Of a stretch of DNA of 64,000 nucleotides, positions 9,553 to 23,446 are shown in pieces. Numbering within the stretch: position 1 is the first letter of the stretch; each line of letters begins with the position of its first letter. The stretch spans positions 3,534,001-3,598,000 of the forward strand of contig NZ_CP044065.1 in assembly GCF_008693385.1 (NCBI RefSeq), written 5' to 3'. Under the pieces are notes generated by a model. The model did not search any database, was not told the DNA's origin, and saw only the letters and a list, made by a program, of their open reading frames with translations. Both the position numbers and the translations under genes were made by a program. This DNA is from Cupriavidus pauculus (GTDB lineage: Bacteria > Pseudomonadota > Gammaproteobacteria > Burkholderiales > Burkholderiaceae).

Positions 9553-10689
9553 ATGACCGATTTCGAATCCCACCTCGCCCCCTACGCCGCCCGCTCCGCG
9601 CAGTCGCGCGGCCGGGTGCACGCGGAAGCCGCATCGTCGTCGCGCAGCGAGTTCCAGCGCGATCGCGACCGCGTGATCCACAGCACGGCGTTCCGGCGGC
9701 TCGAATACAAGACGCAGGTCTTCGTCAATCACGAGGGCGACCTGTTCCGCACGCGGCTCACGCATAGCCTCGAGGTGGCGCAGATCGCGCGCTCCATCGC
9801 CCGTAACCTGCGGCTCAACGAGGACCTCGTCGAGGGGATCTCGCTGGCCCACGACCTTGGCCACACCCCTTTCGGCCATGCGGGGCAGGACGCGCTCAAT
9901 ACCTGCATGAAGAACCATGGCGGCTTCGAGCACAACCTGCAGAGCCTGCTCGTCGTCGATGAACTGGAGGAGCGCTACGGCGGCTTCAACGGCCTGAACC
10001 TCACGTTCGAGACGCGCGAAGGCATTCTCAAGCATTGCTCGCGCGTCAACGCGGCGGCGCTCGGGGAACTGGGCCGCCGCTTCCTGGAGGGTGCGCAGCC
10101 CTCGCTCGAGGCGCAACTGGCCAACCTTGCCGACGAGATCGCGTACAACAACCACGATATCGACGATGGCCTGCGGTCGGGATTGCTGACGCTCGACCAG
10201 CTCGATGAAGTCCCGATGTGGGCGCGCCACCGCGCCGAGGTGGCCAAGGCCTTCCCCGGGATCAATGGCCGCCGCGCGATCAACGAGACGGTCCGGCGCA
10301 TGATCAATACGCTGATCGTCGATCTGATCGAGACCACGACGCAGAACATCGCGGCCGCGAACGTGAAGTCGATCGACGCCGTGCGCGCGGCCGGCACGCT
10401 GGTCGCGTTCAGCCCGAAGGTCCACGAGGAAGCGGCCACGCTCAAGCGCTTCCTGTTCCGGCACCTGTACCGGCATTACCTCGTGATGCGGATGTCCGCG
10501 AAGGCGCAGCGCATCGTGTCGGACCTGTTCTCGGCATTCATGGCCGATGCGCGCCTGCTGCCGCCGCAGTACCAGGCCGGCCACGGCGGCGATCAGCCGC
10601 GGCTGATCGCGCACTACATCGCCGGCATGACGGACCGGTACGCGATTCGCGAGCACCGCCGTATCTTCGCGGTCAGCGAGAGCGACTAG
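9553..10689 (+). CDS. dgt: Deoxyguanosinetriphosphate triphosphohydrolase-like protein
   Basis: HD-domain dNTP triphosphohydrolase that removes tripolyphosphate from dNTPs. The 378 residues show [19 protein letters not shown] near the N-terminus, then [11 protein letters not shown] and [15 protein letters not shown] (the His and HD metal ligands), and a later NNHDIDDGL with the closing Asp. The length matches the shorter type-2 dGTPase-like branch rather than E. coli Dgt (about 505 residues), so substrate preference is uncertain. It follows aroB by 60 bases. Confidence 0.93.
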   Translation: MTDFESHLAPYAARSAQSRGRVHAEAASSSRSEFQRDRDRVIHSTAFRRLEYKTQVFVNHEGDLFRTRLTHSLEVAQIARSIARNLRLNEDLVEGISLAHDLGHTPFGHAGQDALNTCMKNHGGFEHNLQSLLVVDELEERYGGFNGLNLTFETREGILKHCSRVNAAALGELGRRFLEGAQPSLEAQLANLADEIAYNNHDIDDGLRSGLLTLDQLDEVPMWARHRAEVAKAFPGINGRRAINETVRRMINTLIVDLIETTTQNIAAANVKSIDAVRAAGTLVAFSPKVHEEAATLKRFLFRHLYRHYLVMRMSAKAQRIVSDLFSAFMADARLLPPQYQAGHGGDQPRLIAHYIAGMTDRYAIREHRRIFAVSESD

Positions 10690-10696
10690 CCGCCCA

Positions 10697-10778
10697 CCGT
10701 TCCCAAAAAAATGGGGACGGATAAGCCGCGGGAACGGCTATCATGGCGGCATTCGCGATCCAATCCGCTGATGCCGCC
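10697..10778. repeat. Two inverted repeats just upstream of the REP-associated transposase
   Basis: First repeat: CCGTTCCC (10697-10704) pairs with GGGAACGG (10730-10737), and its loop contains ATGGGGACGG. Second repeat: GGCGGCAT (10745-10752) pairs with ATGCCGCC (10771-10778), ending two bases before the transposase ATG. Such DNA hairpins are the kind of structure recognised by REP-associated Y1 transposases. Whether these are the real substrates is inference. Confidence 0.6.
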
Positions 10779-10780
10779 CG

Positions 10781-11500
10781 ATGGCCCGCTTACCCCGACT
10801 CTCCCCGACCGGTCTTCCCGCCCACGTGTTGCAGCGTGGCAACAACCGCCAGCCCATTTTCCAGGGGCCCGACGACTACGCCGAGTACCTCGACTGCCTG
10901 CGCATGGCCGCGCGCGAGCACGATCTGGCCGTGCACGCCTATGCCCTGCGCCCGAACCACGTCCATCTGGTCGCCACGCCGAAGGGGCCGGACGCGCTGA
11001 GCCTCGTGATGCAGGCCGTGGGCCGCCGCTATGCGCGGTACTTCAACCGCGTGGCGTCGCGGACCGGCACGCTGTGGGAAGGGCGCTTTCGCTCCGCGGT
11101 GCTCGACCCCGAGGCCTGGCTGCTCCCGGCCATGCTCTACGCGGAAAGCAACGCGGTCCGTGCCGGCGAGTGCGCATCGCCCGAACTCGACCGGTGGAGC
11201 AGCTACCGTCACCACGCGGGGATCGAGGCCAGTCCACTGGTGAGCGATCACTCTCTTTACTGGGCCTTAGGCAATACCCCGTTCGAACGCCAATCGAATT
11301 ACCGCACGCTAACCGCGGAAGGCCTGTCCGGCAAGACCCTCGCGACGCTGCAGCAGCATGCCCATAGTGGATGGCCGTTGGGCGACGAGGCATTTCTGGC
11401 CCAGCTGGGGCGGCAGGGGACGCGCCGCGTGCACCCGCTGCCGAAGGGAAGGCCCAGGCGTGCTGTGGCGCAAGTCGGTGCAGAAGTGGATGCCGAGTAA
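10781..11500 (+). CDS. REP-associated tyrosine transposase (RAYT, Y1/IS200-like)
   Basis: HUH-superfamily single-strand transposase of the TnpA_REP type, usually a resident single-copy gene rather than an active IS. The protein has 239 residues. HVLQRGNNRQPIF is the characteristic N-terminal strand, RPNHVHLV gives the HUH metal site (His60, His62), and GRRYARYFNR carries the catalytic Tyr region (84/87). TLWEGRFRS is a typical RAYT signature. GGGGAC-type motifs occur on both sides of the gene. It sits as a lone insertion between dgt and gltB. Confidence 0.92.
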   Translation: MARLPRLSPTGLPAHVLQRGNNRQPIFQGPDDYAEYLDCLRMAAREHDLAVHAYALRPNHVHLVATPKGPDALSLVMQAVGRRYARYFNRVASRTGTLWEGRFRSAVLDPEAWLLPAMLYAESNAVRAGECASPELDRWSSYRHHAGIEASPLVSDHSLYWALGNTPFERQSNYRTLTAEGLSGKTLATLQQHAHSGWPLGDEAFLAQLGRQGTRRVHPLPKGRPRRAVAQVGAEVDAE

Positions 11501-11501
11501 T

Positions 11502-11562
11502 ATGTCCCCATTAAAATGACCGTAAAAAATGGTGCAGATTTAATTATGTTCTGACCCCATTT
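11502..11562. repeat. RAYT-associated motifs downstream of the transposase
   Basis: ATGTCCCCATTAAAAT (11502-11517) and CTGACCCCATTT (11551-11562) are, on the minus strand, AATGGGGACAT and AAATGGGGTCAG. They are inverted counterparts of AATGGGGACGG found upstream at 10710-10720. The shared core suggests element boundaries or binding sites of the transposase. Confidence 0.55.
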
Positions 11563-11570
11563 AATAAGTT

Positions 11571-11599
11571 TTGCGAGTCATTCGGGATTCTCATATAGT
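11571..11599 (+). promoter_or_regulatory. Candidate sigma-70 promoter for gltB
   Basis: TTGCGA (11571-11576), 17-base spacer, TATAGT (11594-11599). It is the best promoter-like pair between the transposase and gltB and would give a leader of about 155 bases. Assignment is by consensus only. Confidence 0.5.
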
Positions 11600-11763
11600 T
11601 GCTCCACCCACATTTCATTGTGCGGCGCGTCACGCTTGTGTACGCCGCAGCGGTACCGCTGTCCCGACATCTGCCCTGAAGAGCGATCTTCCCTGACAAG
11701 CGATGCGACAGCCGAGCCCTACGGTCCCCTGCTGATAGCGCGGCCTTCACCGGATTACTGCCC

Positions 11764-16545
<4,782 letters not shown>

Positions 16546-16572
16546 CGCTTCGTCACAGGCCACACCAGAAAC

Positions 16573-16649
16573 GCGCCGCGGCACCGTTCAGGGCCCGCGG
16601 CGCATACAAGATGACCTCACAGCGAGGCCGGTCCGCTAGCCGGCCTCGC
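16573..16649 (+). promoter_or_regulatory. Two consecutive perfect hairpins between gltB and gltD
   Basis: Stem GCGCCGCGG (16573-16581) pairs with CCGCGGCGC (16595-16603). Stem GCGAGGCCGG (16622-16631) pairs with CCGGCCTCGC (16640-16649). Neither has a T run, so they are not intrinsic terminators. They lie in the transcript and could protect or punctuate it. Confidence 0.6.
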
Positions 16650-16671
16650 GCAGCAAGACCAAGGACGCAAC

Positions 16672-18135
16672 ATGGGTAAGGCGACTGGCTTTCTCGAATT
16701 TCCGCGCCAGAACGAAGGCTACGAGACCGTAGTCAAGCGCGTGAAGCACTACAAGGAATTCGTGTTCGCGCTGTCGGACAGCGAAGCGAAGATCCAGGGT
16801 GCGCGCTGCATGGACTGCGGCATTCCGTTCTGCAACAACGGCTGCCCGGTCAACAACATCATTCCCGACTTCAACGACCTCGTGTATCGCCAGGACTGGA
16901 AGTCGGCGATCGAGGTGCTGCACCAGACGAACAACTTCCCCGAGTTCACGGGCCGCATCTGCCCGGCACCGTGCGAGGCCGCCTGCACGCTCGGCATCAA
17001 CGAACTGCCGGTGGGCATCAAGTCGATCGAACACGCGATCATCGACAAGGCCTGGGAAGAAGGCTGGGTGGCGCCGCATGTGCCGAAGCACAAGACCGGC
17101 AAGACCGTCGCCGTGGTGGGTTCGGGCCCCGCGGGCCTGGCTGCCGCGCAGCAGCTGGCACGCGCCGGCCACGATGTGACCGTGTTCGAGAAGAACGACC
17201 GCATCGGCGGCCTGCTGCGTTACGGCATTCCCGACTTCAAGATGGAGAAGACGCTGATCGACCGCCGCATCGAGCAGATGCAGGCCGAAGGCGTGACCTT
17301 CCGTGCCGGCGTGATGGTGACCGACGGCGCGCTGCCGGCCGGCATCAAGAACTACGCCCGCGAGACGGTCAGCGCGCAGGCGCTGATGGACCAGTTCGAC
17401 GCCGTGGTGCTGGCCGGCGGCTCCGAAGTGCCGCGCGATCTGCCGGCGCCGGGCCGCGAGCTGGATGGCGTGCACTATGCGCTGGAGTTCCTGATTCCGC
17501 AGAACAAGGAAGTCGCGGGCGATGGCCTGAACGACATCCGCGCCGAAGGCAAGCACGTGATCGTGATCGGTGGCGGCGATACGGGCTCCGACTGCGTGGG
17601 TACGTCGAACCGCCATGGCGCCGCGTCCGTGACGCAGTTCGAACTGCTGCCGCAGCCGCCGGAAGAAGAGAACAAGCCGCTGGTGTGGCCGTACTGGCCG
17701 ATCAAGCTGCGCACGTCGTCGTCGCACGACGAAGGCTGCTCGCGCGACTGGTCCGTGGCCACGAAGGAATTCATCGGCGAGAACGGCAAGATCAAGGCCC
17801 TGAAGGCCTGCCGCGTCGAGTGGAAGGATGGCCGCATGCAGGAAGTGCCCGACAGCGAGTTCGTGCTGCCGGCCGACCTCGTGCTGCTGGCGATGGGCTT
17901 CACGAACCCCGTGGGTTCGGTGCTCGAAGCGTTCGGCGTCGATACCGATGCGCGCAAGAACGCCAAGGCCTCGACCGAAGGCGATCGCGCGTACTACACC
18001 AACGTGCCGAAGGTGTTCGCGGCCGGTGACGTGCGCCGTGGCCAGTCGCTCGTGGTGTGGGCGATCCGCGAAGGCCGCCAGGCCGCGCGCTCGGTGGACG
18101 CCTTCCTGATGGGCCACACCGAACTGCCGCGTTAA
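16672..18135 (+). CDS. gltD: Glutamate synthase small subunit
   Basis: FAD/NADPH-dependent partner that passes electrons through Fe-S clusters to GltB. The 487 residues contain two N-terminal 4Fe-4S cysteine sets ([17 protein letters not shown] and [12 protein letters not shown]), then a first Rossmann motif [12 protein letters not shown] (FAD) and a second [12 protein letters not shown] (NADPH). ATG at 16672 follows AAGGA. The stop overlaps the convergent GNAT gene by three bases, and its terminator lies inside that gene. Confidence 0.98.
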   Translation: MGKATGFLEFPRQNEGYETVVKRVKHYKEFVFALSDSEAKIQGARCMDCGIPFCNNGCPVNNIIPDFNDLVYRQDWKSAIEVLHQTNNFPEFTGRICPAPCEAACTLGINELPVGIKSIEHAIIDKAWEEGWVAPHVPKHKTGKTVAVVGSGPAGLAAAQQLARAGHDVTVFEKNDRIGGLLRYGIPDFKMEKTLIDRRIEQMQAEGVTFRAGVMVTDGALPAGIKNYARETVSAQALMDQFDAVVLAGGSEVPRDLPAPGRELDGVHYALEFLIPQNKEVAGDGLNDIRAEGKHVIVIGGGDTGSDCVGTSNRHGAASVTQFELLPQPPEEENKPLVWPYWPIKLRTSSSHDEGCSRDWSVATKEFIGENGKIKALKACRVEWKDGRMQEVPDSEFVLPADLVLLAMGFTNPVGSVLEAFGVDTDARKNAKASTEGDRAYYTNVPKVFAAGDVRRGQSLVVWAIREGRQAARSVDAFLMGHTELPR

Positions 18136-18686
18136 TTCGCAGCCGTGGTATCGAAGCGCCTGTCGCCTTCGGGAGACAGGCGCTTTTCCATGAGTACCGC
18201 CGTATTGCCATATGCGGCCAGTTTGGCCGCGTACGACGCTTCCGCATCCACCGGCGCGTACCCAAGCCTGCGCCACCATGGCGCCGCCGACTGCACGGCG
18301 ATCAGGCGCGACATCTCCAATCCCTGTTCCACCGCCGCCGCGCGCGCCGCGTCGTAGAGCCGCATCGCGACGCCCGTGCCGCGCCCCGTGGGGGCGACCG
18401 CCATGTCGTGGACGAACCAGACCAGTGGCGTCTGCGCGGTCCAGCCGCGCGCGAGCACGCCATCCCATGGCGGAAGCGAGGCCGCCGGCCACGGATGTGT
18501 GAGCAGGTAGCCGAGCCATTCGCCGTCGGCGCGTGCCGCCATCCAGCAGGTTTGTGGAGAGAGGGCGATGCGGCTGGCCAGCGCCGCTTCGGATTCGATC
18601 AGGCTGTCGCCATAGCATTGGGCCTGCACCGCGATCACGCCGGCCAGGTCGGCGCCAGTCATGCGCCGCAGTACGAGTTCGGACAT
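18132..18686 (-). CDS. GNAT-family N-acetyltransferase
   Basis: The 184-residue protein starts with [16 protein letters not shown], typical of GNAT strand beta1. It contains [20 protein letters not shown], the acetyl-CoA pyrophosphate-binding motif A. The substrate is unknown. ATG at 18686 was preferred to a longer frame with a low-complexity Arg/Ala extension. The gene converges on gltD with a three-base overlap of the stops. Its codons for [11 protein letters not shown] near the C-terminus form the gltD terminator hairpin. Confidence 0.88.
   Translation of the reverse strand: MSELVLRRMTGADLAGVIAVQAQCYGDSLIESEAALASRIALSPQTCWMAARADGEWLGYLLTHPWPAASLPPWDGVLARGWTAQTPLVWFVHDMAVAPTGRGTGVAMRLYDAARAAAVEQGLEMSRLIAVQSAAPWWRRLGYAPVDAEASYAAKLAAYGNTAVLMEKRLSPEGDRRFDTTAAN
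18154..18187 (+). terminator. gltD terminator embedded in the GNAT coding sequence
   Basis: Perfect 11-base stem AAGCGCCTGTC (18154-18164) and GACAGGCGCTT (18175-18185) followed by TTTT. It serves gltD on the plus strand while lying 20-55 bases inside the 3' end of the minus-strand acetyltransferase gene. Confidence 0.85.
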
Positions 18687-18819
18687 GCGTGGATTATAGG
18701 GAGCCGCGCGCACGCGCCGTCCCCTGCGCCACCACGCGCGGCGCCACAGGGGCGCCACAGGAGCCATTGGGGTCCACCCGGCTATGGTTTACGTGGTCTG
18801 TGCCCGCCGGGGGCGAGTT

Positions 18820-18838
18820 CGTACAATTTTCCTGTACG
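18820..18838. promoter_or_regulatory. Inverted repeat upstream of the Bug-type gene
   Basis: CGTACA (18820-18825), seven-base spacer, TGTACG (18833-18838), about 92 bases before the start of the binding-protein gene. It could be an operator for a dimeric regulator, but no cognate regulator is encoded next to it. Confidence 0.35.
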
Positions 18839-18930
18839 GCTTCCATTCCTGTAACACCCAACGCGAAACCACCTCGCAATCCTTTCAGCCGACGGTATGC
18901 CGTGGCTCAGCCGCGGCGCGGAGGAAATTG

Positions 18931-20022
18931 ATGCCCGAAGTGCGCACGTTGTCGCGGCTTTGGCGAGGTCGAGCGAAGTTGCCGGCGAGCCTTCGAAGGC
19001 GCCCGGCATTACTCGCGGCCATGGTGCTGGTGGCCAGCCTGACAGCCAGTCTGGCGGCACCCGCCCGCGCGCAGTCGTCTGACGCCATGGCGTCCCGGCC
19101 CATGTCGTATCCCGCGCGATCGATGCGACTGATCGTGCCGTTCCCCGCGGGCGGCGTGGCGGACGCGGTCGCGCGCCTGCTGGCCGAGCGCCTGTCCGCG
19201 CGGCTCGGCGTGGCCGTGGAGGTGGACAACCGCCCCGGCGCCGCGGGCACGACGGCCGGCGATGTGGTGGCCAAGGCCAGTTCCGACGGCCATACACTGC
19301 TGTTCCATCAGGCCAATATGCTCATCCAGCCCGGACTCGAGCCCGTCCCTTACGACGTGGTGCGCGACTTCACGCCGGTCGGGCGGGTGGCGACGATGCC
19401 GCTGTTTCTCGTGATCGACGGCCGCCTGCCGATGCAGACGCCGCAGCAGTGGAACACGGCCGTGCGGTCGAATCCTTCCGCGTACAGCTATGGCTATGGC
19501 CAGCCCGGCAGTCCCGCGCATCTGTATGCCGAATACGCCGTACGTGGCCTGGCCAACGGCGTGCCGCTGGTGGCGGCGAAGGGCGAGAACGCGGTCGTGC
19601 AGGAAATTCTGGCGGGCCGCATCAGTGCCTGTTTCTGCTCGTTTGCGGCGGTGCAGAGCCATCTGCGCAATGCCGGGCCCGGCGGCGGTCCGGCCGGCCT
19701 GAAGCTGCTCGCGGTGACGGGCATGACGCGCTCGCCGCTGGCGCCGCAGGTGCCGACGCTGCAGGAAGCGGGGCTCGAGGGCTATGCCGCCGCGGCCTGG
19801 TATGGGGTCATGGCGCCAGCCAAGACGCCGCGCGCGATCGTGGCGCGGCTGGCGTACGAACTGGACGGCGTCACGGGCGAGCGCGAGGTGCGCGCGCGGC
19901 TGATGGCGGCCGGCCTGACCCCCGTGCGCGACTCCCCCGAGGCGTTTGCAACGGCCATTCGATCGGAGTCCATCCAGTGGCAGGTGATCCTGCGCCAGGC
20001 CTCGCACGGCGGCGAACCGTGA
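18931..20022 (+). CDS. Bug-family tripartite tricarboxylate transporter substrate-binding protein
   Basis: Periplasmic solute-binding protein of the TctC/Bug family, which is greatly expanded in Burkholderiales. The 363 residues start with an Arg-rich n-region and a hydrophobic signal ending APARAQ. MRLIVPFPAGGVADAVAR is the family signature, followed by VEVDNRPGAAGTTAGDVVAKA. The ligand is unknown. ATG at 18931 follows GAGGAAA. No TctA/TctB membrane subunits are adjacent, so it is an orphan. An upstream in-frame start at 18784 would place about 49 extra residues before the signal and is rejected. Confidence 0.9.
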   Translation: MPEVRTLSRLWRGRAKLPASLRRRPALLAAMVLVASLTASLAAPARAQSSDAMASRPMSYPARSMRLIVPFPAGGVADAVARLLAERLSARLGVAVEVDNRPGAAGTTAGDVVAKASSDGHTLLFHQANMLIQPGLEPVPYDVVRDFTPVGRVATMPLFLVIDGRLPMQTPQQWNTAVRSNPSAYSYGYGQPGSPAHLYAEYAVRGLANGVPLVAAKGENAVVQEILAGRISACFCSFAAVQSHLRNAGPGGGPAGLKLLAVTGMTRSPLAPQVPTLQEAGLEGYAAAAWYGVMAPAKTPRAIVARLAYELDGVTGEREVRARLMAAGLTPVRDSPEAFATAIRSESIQWQVILRQASHGGEP

Positions 20023-20122
20023 AAGTTGCAGGCTATTTGCGACAAGTTCGCTGACCAAGCTGGCAATTTCTTCAAATGTAACGGCAGTCACACGGCATCC
20101 GGCACGTCTAGGTGGTAGCCCT

Positions 20123-20128
20123 TATAAT
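20123..20128 (+). promoter_or_regulatory. Consensus -10 hexamer before mlaF
   Basis: TATAAT lies 27 bases before the GTG start of mlaF. No convincing -35 is seen at the expected distance, so this is a candidate only. It would give a very short leader. Confidence 0.35.
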
Positions 20129-20154
20129 GGCCGCCTGTCCAATCCGGTGTTAAT

Positions 20155-21051
20155 GTGACCGCTACCACTCCCGACCTTTCCGACCCGTCCGCGTTCTCCA
20201 CGGCTTCGACTGGCCGTGCGCAGGCAGCGGAAGACATCGTCGTGCTCGACGATGTCGACTTCGCGTACGCGGATGGCGACAAACCGATTCTCTCGGGCCT
20301 GACCATGCGCTTCCCGCGCGGCAAGGTGGTTGCCGTGATGGGCGGTTCCGGCTGCGGCAAGACCACCGTGTTGCGCCTGATCGGCGGACAGGTGCGGCCG
20401 CGGCGCGGACAAGTGACGTTCGCGGGCAAGAACATCGACGCCCTCGACCAGCGCGGCCTGTACGCCGTGCGACGGCAGATGGGCATGCTGTTCCAGTTTG
20501 GCGCCCTGTTCACTGATCTGTCGGTATTCGACAACGTCGCGTTTCCGCTCCGGGAGCACACCGATCTGCCCGACTCGATGATTCGGGACCTCGTGCTGAT
20601 GAAGCTCAATGCGGTGGGCCTGCGCGGCGCGCGCGACCTCATGCCCGCGCAGATCTCTGGCGGCATGGCCCGTCGGGTGGCGCTGGCGCGCGCGATCGCG
20701 CTCGATCCGTCGCTGCTCATGTACGACGAACCGTTTGCGGGACTCGACCCCATCTCGCTGGGCCTGACGGCACGCCTGATCCGCAATCTCAACGATGCGC
20801 TCGGCGCGACCACGATCATCGTGTCGCATGATGTGCAGGAGACCTTCCAGATCGCGGACTACGTCTATTTCATCGCCAACGGCCGCATCGCCGCGGAGGG
20901 CGAGCCCGAAGCGCTGCGGGCCTCGACCGACCCGTTCGTGCATCAGTTCGTGCACGCCGAGGCCGACGGCCCGGTGCCGTTCCACTATGGCGGCCCGACG
21001 CTCGCCGAAGATTTTCTGGCGGGCAATGGCCGGTCGGGAGGTGGACGATGA
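20155..21051 (+). CDS. mlaF: Phospholipid ABC transporter ATP-binding protein MlaF
   Basis: Cytoplasmic ATPase of the Mla system, which moves phospholipids between the outer-membrane pathway and the inner membrane and so maintains outer-membrane asymmetry. The 298 residues show Walker [10 protein letters not shown], signature ISGGMARR, Walker [15 protein letters not shown] and H-loop IIVSHD. It is about 30 residues longer than E. coli MlaF, mostly at the N-terminus before [12 protein letters not shown]. The start is GTG at 20155. The stop overlaps mlaE. Confidence 0.95.
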   Translation: MTATTPDLSDPSAFSTASTGRAQAAEDIVVLDDVDFAYADGDKPILSGLTMRFPRGKVVAVMGGSGCGKTTVLRLIGGQVRPRRGQVTFAGKNIDALDQRGLYAVRRQMGMLFQFGALFTDLSVFDNVAFPLREHTDLPDSMIRDLVLMKLNAVGLRGARDLMPAQISGGMARRVALARAIALDPSLLMYDEPFAGLDPISLGLTARLIRNLNDALGATTIIVSHDVQETFQIADYVYFIANGRIAAEGEPEALRASTDPFVHQFVHAEADGPVPFHYGGPTLAEDFLAGNGRSGGGR

Positions 21052-21833
21052 ACGCCGTCGTGTCGTTCTTCAGCGCCATCGGCGCATTCGTGCGGCTCGG
21101 CATCAGCGGCATCGGCAATGGCGCGCGGATGTTCGCCTCGATGGTGGCGCTGTCGCCCGCGCTGCTGCGCCGTCCGCGGCTCGTGACCGATCAGGTCTTC
21201 TTCGTCGGCAACCTGTCGCTGGTGATCATCGCCGTATCGGGGCTGTTCGTCGGCTTCGTGCTCGGTCTGCAGGGCTACTACACGCTGAACCGCTATGGCT
21301 CCGAACAGGCGCTGGGCCTGCTCGTGGCGCTGTCGCTCGTGCGCGAGCTCGGGCCCGTGGTGTCCGCGCTGCTGTTCGCGGGCCGGGCGGGCACGTCGCT
21401 GACCGCCGAGATCGGCCTGATGAAGGCGGGCGAGCAACTGACCGCGATGGAGATGATGGCCGTGAACCCGCTGCAGCGCGTGATCGCGCCGCGCTTCTGG
21501 GCCGGCGTGATTGCCATGCCGATTCTCGCGGCGATCTTCAGCGCGGTGGGCATTCTCGGCGGCTACCTCGTCGGCGTGCAGCTGATCGGCGTGGACTCGG
21601 GCGCGTTCTGGTCGCAGATGCAGGGCGGGGTGGATGTGCGCGCCGACGTGCTCAATGGCGTGATCAAGAGCTTTATTTTTGGCGTTGCGGTGACGTTTAT
21701 CGCGTTGTACCAGGGCTTCGAGGCACGTCCGACGCCGGAGGGCGTGTCGCGCGCCACCACGCGGACCGTGGTGCTGGCCTCGCTGGCCGTGCTCGGGCTG
21801 GACTTCCTGCTGACTGCGCTGATGTTCAGCTGA
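21048..21833 (+). CDS. mlaE: Phospholipid ABC transporter permease MlaE
   Basis: Inner-membrane permease of the Mla complex, with 261 residues and about five membrane segments. The conserved stretch [29 protein letters not shown] is the hallmark of the MlaE/TrbE-like permease family, and [13 protein letters not shown] is also typical. ATG at 21048 overlaps the mlaF stop. Confidence 0.96.
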   Translation: MNAVVSFFSAIGAFVRLGISGIGNGARMFASMVALSPALLRRPRLVTDQVFFVGNLSLVIIAVSGLFVGFVLGLQGYYTLNRYGSEQALGLLVALSLVRELGPVVSALLFAGRAGTSLTAEIGLMKAGEQLTAMEMMAVNPLQRVIAPRFWAGVIAMPILAAIFSAVGILGGYLVGVQLIGVDSGAFWSQMQGGVDVRADVLNGVIKSFIFGVAVTFIALYQGFEARPTPEGVSRATTRTVVLASLAVLGLDFLLTALMFS

Positions 21834-21878
21834 GGCAGCACCGACAGAACAGAAAAACAGAATGGAAAAGACAATCGC

Positions 21879-22430
21879 ATGAAGAAAAATTCCCTCGATT
21901 TCTGGGTGGGGCTGCTGGTGGTGGCGGGGTTTGCCGCGTTGCTGTTCCTCGCGCTGAAGGCCGGCAACCTGAGCTCGTTTTCGTTCGAGCAGACCTACCG
22001 CGTGCGGGCCGACTTCGACAATATCGGCGGCCTCAAGGCGCGCGCGCCGGTCAAGAGTGCCGGCGTGGTGGTGGGCCGCGTGGCCGAGATCCGCTTCGAC
22101 GACCAGAGCTACCTCGCGACGGTGGAGCTGAACATCGACAAGCGCTACCAGTTCCCGAAGGACACGTCGGCCAAGATCCTGACCTCGGGTCTGCTCGGCG
22201 AGCAGTACATCGGGCTGGAAGCCGGCGGCGACACGAAGATGCTCGCCGATAACAGCAAGATCACGATGACGCAATCCGCGGTGGTGCTCGAGAACCTGAT
22301 CGGCCAGTTCCTGTACAACAAGGCGGCCGACTCGGGCGCCGGCGGTGGCAGCACCGCGCCCGCGGCCCCGGCGGCATCGGGCGCCGCCGCGCTGCCGGCC
22401 GCGCCGGGCACGAACGGGGGTGCGAAATGA
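21879..22430 (+). CDS. mlaD: Phospholipid ABC transporter MCE-domain protein MlaD
   Basis: Membrane-anchored MCE protein that forms the hexameric periplasmic ring of the Mla complex. The 183 residues start with an N-terminal helix (about 8-27), then the MCE domain with VRADFDNIGGLKARAPVKSAG and LLGEQYIGLEAGG. The C-terminus is an Ala/Pro/Gly-rich low-complexity tail. It overlaps mlaA by four bases (ATGA at 22427-22430). Confidence 0.96.
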   Translation: MKKNSLDFWVGLLVVAGFAALLFLALKAGNLSSFSFEQTYRVRADFDNIGGLKARAPVKSAGVVVGRVAEIRFDDQSYLATVELNIDKRYQFPKDTSAKILTSGLLGEQYIGLEAGGDTKMLADNSKITMTQSAVVLENLIGQFLYNKAADSGAGGGSTAPAAPAASGAAALPAAPGTNGGAK

Positions 22431-23251
22431 AACGCGCCGTCCGCTCCCGAAAACTGATCGCGACGGCAACCTTTGCCGCCGCTGCGTTACTGTCGGGCTG
22501 TGCAACCGGTCCCGACGCCAATCCGAAAGATCCGCTCGAACCGTTCAACCGCGGGGTGTCGCGCGTCAACGACGAGATCGACAAGTACGCGCTGAAGCCT
22601 GCGGCGCAGACCTATGCCGACTACGTGCCGTCGCCGATCCGCACGGCGATCGGCAACGTGTTCTCGAACGTCAGCGATGTCTACTCGGCGGTGAACAACC
22701 TGCTGCAGGGCAAGCCTTCGCGCGCGGCCGAGGACACGATGCGCGTGGCCATCAATACGATTCTCGGGATCGGCGGCCTGATCGACATCGCCACGCCGGG
22801 CGGCCTGCCCAAGTACAAGGAAGACTTCGGCCAGACGCTGGGCGTATGGGGCGTGCCGCCGGGCCCGTACCTCGTGCTCCCGCTGTTCGGCCCGAGCACC
22901 GTGCGCGATACGGGCGGGATGGTCGTGGACCGGCTCATGGATCCCACCTCGTATATCTATCCGGTCTGGGCACGCTATGCGGTGTCGGGCGTGCGCGTCG
23001 TGGACGGGCGTTCCCAGCTGCTGGCCGCGACCAGCCTGATCGATGCCGCCGCGCTGGACCGTTACGCGTTTCTGCGGGACTCGTACCTGCAGCGCCGTGA
23101 ATACCTGATCTACGACGGCAACCCGCCGGGCGGTGACGACGAAGAAGGCGCGCCGGCCGATGGCGGCAAGCAAGGCGACCAGCAGGCGCTGCCTGCCTCG
23201 CCGGCCGGGCGCCTCGTGCCCGGCAACCCCGGTTTCCGCTTTGGCCGCTGA
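22427..23251 (+). CDS. mlaA: Outer-membrane phospholipid-removal lipoprotein MlaA (VacJ)
   Basis: Outer-membrane lipoprotein that extracts mislocalised phospholipids from the outer leaflet and passes them to MlaC. The signal peptide ends in the lipobox LLSGC (Cys25). DPLEPFNRGVSRVND opens the MlaA domain, and GVWGVPPGPYLVLPLFGPSTVRD is the family core. The 274 residues include a polar C-terminal extension. As in other betaproteobacteria, mlaA sits inside the mla operon, unlike in E. coli. Confidence 0.95.
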   Translation: MKRAVRSRKLIATATFAAAALLSGCATGPDANPKDPLEPFNRGVSRVNDEIDKYALKPAAQTYADYVPSPIRTAIGNVFSNVSDVYSAVNNLLQGKPSRAAEDTMRVAINTILGIGGLIDIATPGGLPKYKEDFGQTLGVWGVPPGPYLVLPLFGPSTVRDTGGMVVDRLMDPTSYIYPVWARYAVSGVRVVDGRSQLLAATSLIDAAALDRYAFLRDSYLQRREYLIYDGNPPGGDDEEGAPADGGKQGDQQALPASPAGRLVPGNPGFRFGR

Positions 23252-23446
23252 CGCCCGCGGGCGTTAGGGTGCTCGATCGCCCCCCACCTGTGAAGGTGAT
23301 GTGAGCGCGGAAACAAATTGTATGGAAGTGGCGTCCAAGCCCTTAGTGGTCCCGCTGTGGCAACGCACAGCGTGGATGCCTGTGTTTCAATGCGTGCGTT
23401 GGCCGGTTGTCCCCACGACCCGCACAAGATAGAAAGGAAAACGCTC

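Noticed and set aside
18784..18930. Longer start for the Bug-type protein
   Set aside because: The extra residues would precede the signal peptide, and ATG at 18931 has a good ribosome-binding site (GAGGAAA).
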